Source: Coriobacteriales bacterium
GTDB taxonomy: Bacteria; Actinomycetota; Coriobacteriia; Coriobacteriales; UBA8131
Direction: 5' to 3'
Length of the DNA stretch: 38,579 bases
Assembly: GCA_031272005.1 (NCBI GenBank)
Contig: JAISUQ010000091.1
Coordinates: 1 to 38,579, forward strand
Made by a program: the position numbers and the translations under genes. Of this stretch, positions 16,971-22,962 are shown piece after piece; the stretch's first letter is position 1; each line of letters begins with the position of its first letter. The notes below the pieces were generated by a model, which made no database searches, had not been told where the DNA came from, and was given only the letters and a program-made list of their open reading frames with translations.

Positions 16971-17077
16971 TGCTATAACCGCTGCTTTGTCCGCAATGCT
17001 GCCTTGGTACAAATGTTAGCAATATAGCACAACGTGAGAAGCTCGATTTCCTGGCTTTGGAGTGACTTGAGAGAAGA

Positions 17078-17117
17078 GTAGCCCGGCACCGCAGGCAATA
17101 AGCGGTGTCCGGGCTAC
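17078..17117. terminator. Hairpin after the oxidoreductase/zinc-ribbon genes
   Basis: A 15-bp stem (GTAGCCCGGCACCGC with 17102-17117, one bulged T) and a 9-base loop. It lies in the 413-base gap 16971-17383 between converging genes. The gap also contains an 8-bp inverted repeat, GTGCTATA (16970-16977) and TATAGCAC (17023-17030). I see no gene in it. Confidence 0.6.
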
Positions 17118-17383
17118 GTTGCGGTGAATCTTGAGGGCTGTTACCCAGGTTTGCCGGCCTATGTGTCCAAGCAATCGCTCCTAACATATTCATTTAGGGC
17201 ATCCAGACTCTGCACAACGGTCTGTGCTACGGTCCGGCAGGTGATGACTGCGTCACCCACGTCGAAGAATTCGGTGCAATGGGATATCAGTATGAGTGAA
17301 CGGGGCATTCCTCCCCATGTCTGAAGACAGAGGCATCCAGGACGCCCTAGTTGATGAGCCGTACTGTTGACTGTCAGCTCGCG

Positions 17384-17776
17384 CTATGCAGCGGCGTTGC
17401 AGCGGTTGCAGCGGCTGCCGCAGTCGTTGGCGCGATCCAGGGAGTCGGCGCCCCATTGGTAGAGCGGGGCGATGACGGGCAGGAGGCCGCGTCCTTTTGG
17501 AGTCAGTGAGTATTCGACATGGGGCGGTACCTCGTTGAACTGTTCGCGGAGCACCAGGCCAGCAACCTCCAACTCCTTGAGCGACTGAGCCAGCATCATG
17601 TTGGTGATGCCGTCGAGCCTGCGGCGGATAGCGCCGTAGCGCTGGGGCACATCGCCTGAGAGTGCGCAGATGATTGGCAGTTTCCACTTACCGCCCACGA
17701 CGTCCAAAGCGAAGCGGATGGGGCAGAGCAGATCGTCCATGGCCGGCTCAGCTGCGGCCGCCTGGCTTTTCGACAT
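17384..17776 (-). CDS. HxlR-family transcriptional regulator
   Basis: A 130-residue winged-helix regulator. The HxlR signature is complete: LLCPIRFALDVVGGKWKLPIICALSGDVPQRYGAIRRRLDGITNMMLAQSLKELEVAGLVLREQFNEVPPHVEYSLTPKGRGLLPVIAPLYQWG. The cysteine before PIRFAL is the position used for thiol or quinone sensing in redox-responsive members. The C-terminus is unusual in carrying three more cysteines (NDCGSRCNRCNAAA) that could bind metal or form disulfides. SD AAGGGAG precedes the ATG. It is divergent from the flavodoxin-fold oxidoreductase at 18211, the classic arrangement for HxlR regulators and their targets. The operator lies at 17805-17823. Confidence 0.92.
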   Translation of the reverse strand: MSKSQAAAAEPAMDDLLCPIRFALDVVGGKWKLPIICALSGDVPQRYGAIRRRLDGITNMMLAQSLKELEVAGLVLREQFNEVPPHVEYSLTPKGRGLLPVIAPLYQWGADSLDRANDCGSRCNRCNAAA

Positions 17777-17804
17777 GACCGGGACTCCCTTCTGCGATAA
17801 CTTA

Positions 17805-17823
17805 TAGTATCTAAACGATACTA
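17805..17823 (-). promoter_or_regulatory. HxlR operator between -35 and -10
   Basis: A perfect inverted repeat TAGTATC-5-GATACTA. Read on the minus strand it lies between a CTGACT -35-like and a TATAAG -10-like element with 17-base spacing, just upstream of the HxlR start. The spacing and sequence resemble known HxlR-type operators and suggest autoregulation. Confidence 0.65.
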
Positions 17824-18002
17824 AGTCAGAAAATACTGCATACTTGCAACATATTTACTAAGTCATATCATAATACCAGTAAGACCGACAGCGCGCAAAG
17901 CCGCACCGCAGCGCAACACCAAGCGGTTGCATCACCAGCAAGGCTGACACATGAAACCAATCTGCACGATTCACTGGTCTTATCCGGCCTGAGTTGCCCG
18001 AA

Positions 18003-18072
18003 CTGCAAGCGTCACTGCCCGCTGACTGCCCCCAGCTGCAAGCGCGGGCAGGCCGAGGCCAGACGCTTGCAG
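18003..18072. other. Inverted repeat in the HxlR-oxidoreductase gap
   Basis: CTGCAAGCGTC (18003-18013) recurs as its exact inverse at 18062-18072, and a further partial copy, CTGCAAGCG, is at 18036-18044. The 434-base gap 17777-18210 otherwise holds the HxlR operator, an AT-rich stretch to about 17880 and the AAAGGAGG ribosome site before 18211. No gene is supported. The repeat might fold in the leader of the downstream mRNA. Confidence 0.45.
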
Positions 18073-18210
18073 GCGGCCTGAGGAAGCACTGAGCAAGGCC
18101 CAGCTTATGTCCGGGCGTGTCGCATAGACGTCAGTCTCACAATACGGTGCAGTGGTGACTGCGGTATGATTCAAGGTAAACTACCAGCAGCTATGGTAAA
18201 GGAGGCAGAC

Positions 18211-18837
18211 ATGAAGGCATTATTGATCAACGGCAGCCCCAATGAGCGGCGCTGCACATTCACGGCCCTGGAGCAGGTGGCTAAAGGTTTGGAGGAGAAT
18301 GGCGTCGAGGCCGAGATCCGCTGGCTCGGGCGCGAGGCTGTGCGGCCCTGTCTGGGCTGTGGCGCCTGCGGCGAGACCCAACGCTGCGTCTTTGGCGACG
18401 AGGACGGCGTGAACGACCTGATTGACAGCATCGCCGCCGCCGATGCCCTGGTCATTGGCTCGCCGGTGTATTACGCAGGCATCAACGGCTCGCTGAAGGC
18501 GGCACTCGACCGGGCGTTCTTCGCGGCCGGCAGCCGCTTCGCCTTCAAACCCGGCGGCACCGTGGTCAGCGCCAGGCGGGCAGGCACCACGGCGGCGTTG
18601 GAGCAGCTGAATAAGTACTTCACCATCTCGCAGATGCCCATCGTCGGCTCGCTCTACTGGCCGATGGTGCACGGCACGTCGGCTGATGAGGTGCTGCAGG
18701 ATGCCGAGGGAGTGCTCGTCGCCTACCAATTGGGCGCCAACACCGCCTGGCTGCTGAAGTGCATAGCCGCCGGCCGGGAAGCAGGCTTCGAGCCGACGCA
18801 GCCCGAGCAGCGAGCCAGGACGAACTTCATCCGCTAA
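18211..18837 (+). CDS. Flavodoxin-fold NAD(P)H-dependent oxidoreductase
   Basis: A cytoplasmic FMN-dependent reductase of 208 residues, NADPH-dependent FMN reductase/iron-sulfur flavoprotein group. The phosphate-binding loop is LLINGSPNERRCTFTAL, and IGSPVYYAGINGSLKAALDRAFF is the second FMN-contact region. A compact cysteine motif (RPCLGCGACGETQRC) at about residues 47-61 may bind an Fe-S cluster, as in iron-sulfur flavoproteins. AAAGGAGG precedes the ATG at 18211; an upstream in-frame start at 18166 has no such site. It is divergent from the HxlR regulator and is its probable target, giving a quinone- or electrophile-responsive reductase. The substrate is not identifiable. Confidence 0.87.
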   Translation: MKALLINGSPNERRCTFTALEQVAKGLEENGVEAEIRWLGREAVRPCLGCGACGETQRCVFGDEDGVNDLIDSIAAADALVIGSPVYYAGINGSLKAALDRAFFAAGSRFAFKPGGTVVSARRAGTTAALEQLNKYFTISQMPIVGSLYWPMVHGTSADEVLQDAEGVLVAYQLGANTAWLLKCIAAGREAGFEPTQPEQRARTNFIR

Positions 18838-18906
18838 GCCGCTTGGCAGGCAGCTTACATCACACGAGAGACAGAGACAGGGGGGACGTTCGACTACGGC
18901 CCGAGT

Positions 18907-18958
18907 TGCTCGTACGAGCATGCGGCGAATTGCGCCTCTTGGGGGATTACCATACAAT
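18907..18958 (+). promoter_or_regulatory. selC promoter and adjacent palindrome
   Basis: A -35 TTGCGC (18930-18935) and -10 TACAAT (18953-18958) are separated by 17 bases and end 10 bases before the first base of tRNA-Sec. Just upstream is a perfect 14-base palindrome, TGCTCGTACGAGCA (18907-18920), which could be an operator or the end of the preceding transcript. Confidence 0.72.
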
Positions 18959-18968
18959 AATCATCTGT

Positions 18969-19065
18969 GGAGATGGATGGTCCCTGGTGGGGCCCGCGGC
19001 CTTCAAAGCCGTTGCGGGGCGTGAAGAGCGTCCTGGGTGCGTTCGATTCGCACGCATCTCCGCCA
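18969..19065 (+). tRNA. selC: tRNA-Sec (anticodon UCA)
   Basis: A 97-base selenocysteine tRNA. The anticodon loop is CTTCAAA with UCA at 19003-19005. The D stem is 6 bp (GGTCCC/GGGGCC) with a 4-base loop, as expected only for tRNA-Sec, and there is a long variable arm. The T arm is GTGCGTTCGATTCGCAC, and discriminator G plus CCA are encoded (19062-19065). The length and arm spacing match E. coli selC closely. The acceptor stem has seven perfect pairs (GGAGATG/CATCTCC); the eighth pair, normally present in bacterial tRNA-Sec, would be G opposite G. It ends 21 bases from the end of convergent fdhE, with no evident terminator. Confidence 0.95.
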
Positions 19066-19086
19066 GTAATATTTTGATGCCTGCCG

Positions 19087-20004
19087 CTACGCCCCTTCTC
19101 CCTGGTGCATGCCGCTTTGGGCGGCCATGTCCAGGCGGGCCATGACTACATCCTCCACTTCGTAGCTGACAGGCACGCGCAGTGAGTCGGTGAAGGCGGT
19201 GCGGGTGTATTCGCCGCATTCGTCGCAGAGGTAGAGGCGATGGGCGTCGTCGCCGTCGATGTGGAAGTAGTGCAGCTTGCTCTGGTTTTGGGTACCGCAG
19301 CGGCCGCAGCGGATCCGCTCGAACTCCCAGGCGGTGCCGCAGACGCCGCAGAACAACTGCCGTCCGTTTTTGGCGCCGGATGGCACCGGGCCGACGAATG
19401 CCGCCGTAGCCGGGCTGCCGCAAATCGGACAGTGCAGCGGCTTATTGTGGATCTGGTTGCCCCGCTTGAGGTTCAGCAAACCCATGATGGCCTGGGCATA
19501 ACCCTCCAGCAGTGGGCGGAGAGAGGCGCCGAGGACCATCCAGGCCAGAGTCTGGACAGGCTTGCTGAGTTGCTGGGTGGTTTGGGACAGACAGGCGGCG
19601 AGATAGGCCTGAGGGTCGGTGCCGGCCAGGCCAACACTGCCGTTGTGCACCAGCTCTGGCCAGTTGCAGGCATCCAGTGCGGCAACAGTCGTGCTGTTCA
19701 GGCCGCCGGCCTCAGTGAAGTAGGTGGCGATGTGGGCAGCGTTGCCAGCCAGCTGGGCCTCCTCAATCGCCAGCGGAGCGCAGTGCAGCACGGGCTTCTC
19801 CTGCCAATACCAGCCTTCGATGATGTTAGCATCAGGGAGCTTTTCGACGGCTTCGGTCACGTTGGTGGCGAAGGCAGCGTTACTCGCGGCTATCTCGGCC
19901 TGTATCTCCCATAGCCCCCGGAAGAACTCCAGCCGCTGGCGGTCGTCGGCGGCCAGGATGGTGCTGTAGGCGTCTATTGCCTGATCAATCTGTTGCAGAT
20001 CCAT
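19087..20004 (-). CDS. fdhE: Formate dehydrogenase accessory protein FdhE
   Basis: A cytoplasmic maturation protein of 305 residues. The C-terminal half has the four FdhE metal-binding pairs: HCPICGSPA, FCGVCGTAWEF, RCGRCGTQNQ and LCDECGEYTRT, forming a rubredoxin-like iron site. The N-terminal helical half is less conserved. FdhE interacts with the catalytic subunit of respiratory formate dehydrogenases and is needed for an active enzyme before or during Tat export. It is the last gene of the fdnGHI-desulfurase-fdhE operon, 45 bases after the desulfurase. No fdhD (sulfur transfer to the Mo cofactor) is in the window, so that step must be encoded elsewhere. Confidence 0.93.
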   Translation of the reverse strand: MDLQQIDQAIDAYSTILAADDRQRLEFFRGLWEIQAEIAASNAAFATNVTEAVEKLPDANIIEGWYWQEKPVLHCAPLAIEEAQLAGNAAHIATYFTEAGGLNSTTVAALDACNWPELVHNGSVGLAGTDPQAYLAACLSQTTQQLSKPVQTLAWMVLGASLRPLLEGYAQAIMGLLNLKRGNQIHNKPLHCPICGSPATAAFVGPVPSGAKNGRQLFCGVCGTAWEFERIRCGRCGTQNQSKLHYFHIDGDDAHRLYLCDECGEYTRTAFTDSLRVPVSYEVEDVVMARLDMAAQSGMHQGEGA

Positions 20005-20049
20005 CTATATCCCTGCGCTCTCTCGATAGGTTGATAAAGGCGGTCAACT

Positions 20050-21231
20050 TTATCGGCAGTCTTTGTTGGCAATTATAGCTTCCAGGGCATCCAGCAAGGC
20101 GGTGATTTCGTCGGGTCGGGTCTGGGTGCTGAAGCTGACGCGATAGGTGCTGAAGGAGTACTTCAATGGCACCCCGGCAGATTGCAGTACCTGCTGCCGT
20201 TTGGGACGCCAGGTGCCCGCTGCCACGTTCTCGGCGTTATTCTCGCAGGCTGATGCTGTGGAGATAAAAATCCCACGATTGCTGAGGGCGTCCAGCACCT
20301 GGCGATTGTTGGTGTTTGGCAACGTGAAGTTGACCAGGTAGGGAGAGCCGTCATCGCGAGAATTGATCAAGACGTCGGCAAAGCGCTCCTTCAGGCCTCC
20401 CACCAGCTGTTCCCAGAGCTGACGAGCGCGCTGTTCGGCTTTGATGCGCTGGGCAAAGGTAATGCGCACGGCGGCAGCAAAACCGGCAATCAGCGGCACG
20501 GCCTCGGTGCCGGAGCGCAGCCAGCGCTCCTGACCGCCACCGTGGGCGGTGGTGTACATCTTCACACCACTGCGTACATACAATGCCCCGACGCCTTTGG
20601 GGCCGCCAATCTTATGTGCGGAGATACTGGCCAGATCGACTCCCAGCTGGCGGGGGAAGAACTCCAGCTTGCCGTAGGCCTGCACGGCGTCGGTATGCAC
20701 CAGAGCCTCTGGTGCCAGCTCGTTGCGCCGGGCGACGACGCTCTCCAGATCCATGCGGTAGCCCAGCTCGTTTTGCACCAGCATCGCCGAGACCAGCGCC
20801 GGCTGGGCGGCCATGGCAGCGGTGAGCTGTTGCTCGGCCAACTGACCACCCTCCGCCTCCAGATAATCTATCCGCCAACCCTGACGCTTGAGGTTGCGGA
20901 CCGGCTTGGTCACCGAGGCGTGCTCCAGAGTGGTGGTCAACAGATACAGTGGCTGAGAGGCCCCAGCCGCTATCGCCCAGGCAGCGCCGTGCAGCGCCAG
21001 GTTGTTGGATTCGGTGCCGCCGGAGGTGAAGTAGATCTCGCTTTGGTCCACTCGCAGCGACGCAGCCACTATACTGCGGCTTTCCTCCACCAGCATGCGG
21101 GCATCGCGACCGAGAGCATGGCGCGACGAGGGATTGCCCCAGGTCTGCTCCATGGCTTCAGAAACAGCCGCCACCACCTTGCCGTAGGGCTTGGTGGTGG
21201 CGGCGTTGTCCAGATAAATCAACTGTGGCAT
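20050..21231 (-). CDS. Cysteine desulfurase (NifS/IscS type) in the formate dehydrogenase operon
   Basis: A 393-residue PLP enzyme that takes sulfur from cysteine to form a protein persulfide. Key sites: YLDNAATTKP at the N-terminus, FTSGGTESNN, the EHASV histidine, DAVQAYGK, the PLP lysine in SAHKIGGPKGVG, RSGTEAVP and the catalytic cysteine in TASACENNAENVAAG. The C-terminal SFSTYRVSFS is also family-like. In E. coli, IscS with FdhD sulfurates the Mo cofactor of formate dehydrogenase. Its place between fdnI and fdhE suggests a dedicated desulfurase for that purpose. A contribution to selenium supply is possible. A second, different desulfurase begins the divergent selenium operon, so the two may have separate jobs. 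Confidence 0.92.
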   Translation of the reverse strand: MPQLIYLDNAATTKPYGKVVAAVSEAMEQTWGNPSSRHALGRDARMLVEESRSIVAASLRVDQSEIYFTSGGTESNNLALHGAAWAIAAGASQPLYLLTTTLEHASVTKPVRNLKRQGWRIDYLEAEGGQLAEQQLTAAMAAQPALVSAMLVQNELGYRMDLESVVARRNELAPEALVHTDAVQAYGKLEFFPRQLGVDLASISAHKIGGPKGVGALYVRSGVKMYTTAHGGGQERWLRSGTEAVPLIAGFAAAVRITFAQRIKAEQRARQLWEQLVGGLKERFADVLINSRDDGSPYLVNFTLPNTNNRQVLDALSNRGIFISTASACENNAENVAAGTWRPKRQQVLQSAGVPLKYSFSTYRVSFSTQTRPDEITALLDALEAIIANKDCR

Positions 21232-21255
21232 CAGGCGGCAATGGATGGCGGCGAG

Positions 21256-21924
21256 CTACTCCGGCTTCTCGACGACATTGGCGCCCGAACTCAACTCCTC
21301 ACGCGCCCAGTGGCCCCAATGATACAGCGCGTCGCTCTCGCTGACCTTGCCGTCGCCAAACATCAGGCGGACGGTGTGGCGATAAGGCTGGAAGATGCCG
21401 GCGCCCAGATAGATATGGGCGATGCCGAAGAGAATCAGAGCCACAAAGCCGATGTCGTGGAAGAGCAGCGACACGGACTTCAGTCCGGTGCCGCCAAACA
21501 TCAGCCCAAAGCCGCTGATGATCATCACCAGCGAAATCAGGATCAGCATGCCGTCGGCGACGATCTGGCCGCTCTTGACGATGCGCTGATCGGGCATGTG
21601 CACGCGCTTGGGCCCGAGCATGTAGGGCACGAAACGGATCAGCCAGGTGATGTCGTCCTTATCCCATTTGCGCAGGTACTTGCCAAAGAAGTGGCCGGCT
21701 CCCTTAGGCGCGATGATGGCCGAGACAATCGGGAAGAGGATGAAGATGGCTGCCAGCACCCGATGAGCCATACGGATGCCGTAGACTACCGAAGCCGGCA
21801 GGGCCTGGGTCAGCGGTGGCACGAAGACGAACAGCCCGGTGATGGCCAGCAGGATGCAGCTGGAGATGAAGACACCGTGGGTGATACGGGTCTGGCGGGA
21901 GTGGCGCTGGATATATTTGGTCAT
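21256..21924 (-). CDS. fdnI: Formate dehydrogenase cytochrome b subunit (gamma)
   Basis: A 222-residue integral membrane subunit with four hydrophobic helices. Candidate haem-ligating histidines lie in RITHGVFI, RMAHRVLAAI, LLFHDIGF and FGIAHIYLGAG, as in the gamma subunit of FDH-N. It takes electrons from the Fe-S subunit and passes them to menaquinone at the cytoplasmic side. The loop FGKYLRKWDKDDITW and the C-terminal HTVRLMFGDGKVSESDALYHWGHW are typical of prokaryotic formate dehydrogenase gamma chains. The ATG is only 2 bases after the fdnH stop, so they are coupled. The gene symbol follows E. coli; the complex could equally be called fdo/fdh. Confidence 0.9.
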   Translation of the reverse strand: MTKYIQRHSRQTRITHGVFISSCILLAITGLFVFVPPLTQALPASVVYGIRMAHRVLAAIFILFPIVSAIIAPKGAGHFFGKYLRKWDKDDITWLIRFVPYMLGPKRVHMPDQRIVKSGQIVADGMLILISLVMIISGFGLMFGGTGLKSVSLLFHDIGFVALILFGIAHIYLGAGIFQPYRHTVRLMFGDGKVSESDALYHWGHWAREELSSGANVVEKPE

Positions 21925-21926
21925 GG

Positions 21927-22946
21927 CTACTCCTCTCCTTCCTGGGCCTTGTCGGCGACCGTGGCAACCGCCGCAACCGCCGCATCAGATGCCGCATCAG
22001 CAGCAGCCCGGATCTTATGCCCGTGCCCATCGCCCACGCAGACGACCTCGCCGGTGTCCATGTCGATGGTCTCCTCGGTATCCGGGTCGAAGTGCAGGGT
22101 ATCGCGCTTGTAGCCCAGGCCGGTGATGTACGACAGCCCCAGACCGGCAATCGTAGCCACGCCGACAAAGGCCGCCAGCGGCTTCATCCAGCTGGTCAGG
22201 GTGGGCAGGATACCGACCTTGGGGTCGGCGGGCAGGCCGTAGGTCTCCGGCGCGTACTTCAGAACCATTATCACGTGGGTGCCTTCCAGCTGCACATCGC
22301 CATAGACGCTGGCTGTGGAGCAGGGATTGACCGGCTTGTTCTGCAGGAACTGCACGCGAGCATAGGCCTTAGCTAACATATCCTCCCGCGTGCCGAAGTC
22401 CAGAGCCGCCGGCGAGCAGGTATGCACGCAGGCCGGAACACTGTAGCGGGGGTTGCCGGTGCCGGTGCCGCCGTTGACCGGCTTAGCGCCGCCGTTCTTC
22501 ACCCGATCCAGGCAGGCGGTGCACTTGTTGATTCTGCTGCCGCCGGCATAGTAGCGCGGCACATCAAAGGGGCAGACACCGGAGCAGTACTGGCAGCCGA
22601 TGCACTTGTCGTCCTGCACCCGCACAAAGCCGGTGTCCTCATCAACCGACAGCGCGCCCGAGGGGCAGACGGTGGCGCAGGCCGGGTTGACGCAGTGCAT
22701 GCAGCTGCGCCGACCGATAGACCACTCCACACCCCATTTCTTATCGTCGCTGACCTCGTTCTCCTGAAAGGTCATCAGCAGCCGGGTGTTGCCGTTCAGA
22801 TCCAGCGGCGACTGATAGGAGCCCGTGGGCTCATTGACATTCTTCCCTAAGGGAGAAGGCAGGAGGTTCCAGCACTTGCAGGCGGACTGGCAGCCCTTGC
22901 AGCCAGTACATTTCGAAGCATCCCAAAAAATCGCGTAATCAGCCAT
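21927..22946 (-). CDS. fdnH: Formate dehydrogenase iron-sulfur subunit (beta)
   Basis: A 339-residue four-cluster electron-transfer subunit. Cluster motifs begin at C13, C16, C19 and C23 (KCTGCKGCQSACK) and continue with SCMHCVNPACATVCP, KCIGCQYCSGVCP and KCTACLDR... ACVHTC. One hydrophobic helix (PLAAFVGVATIAGLGLSYITGL) near residue 260 anchors it, as in FdnH. After the helix is an unusual tail of about 70 residues: DPDTEETIDMDTGEVVCVGDGHGHK and then an Ala-rich helix (AAADAASDAAVAAVATVADKAQEGEE). FdnH of E. coli is about 294 residues, so the tail accounts for the extra length. GGGAGG lies upstream; the ATG at 22946 is preferred to a GTG at 22958. Confidence 0.93.
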   Translation of the reverse strand: MADYAIFWDASKCTGCKGCQSACKCWNLLPSPLGKNVNEPTGSYQSPLDLNGNTRLLMTFQENEVSDDKKWGVEWSIGRRSCMHCVNPACATVCPSGALSVDEDTGFVRVQDDKCIGCQYCSGVCPFDVPRYYAGGSRINKCTACLDRVKNGGAKPVNGGTGTGNPRYSVPACVHTCSPAALDFGTREDMLAKAYARVQFLQNKPVNPCSTASVYGDVQLEGTHVIMVLKYAPETYGLPADPKVGILPTLTSWMKPLAAFVGVATIAGLGLSYITGLGYKRDTLHFDPDTEETIDMDTGEVVCVGDGHGHKIRAAADAASDAAVAAVATVADKAQEGEE

Positions 22947-22962
22947 GGTCTCCCTCACCTCC

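Noticed and set aside
17124..17324. Short plus-strand frame in the gap before HxlR
   Set aside because: No Shine-Dalgarno site or recognisable composition; treated as intergenic.
20542..22113. A 523-residue plus-strand open frame
   Set aside because: Antisense to the cysteine desulfurase, fdnI and the fdnH end; His/Gln-rich composition typical of a shadow frame.
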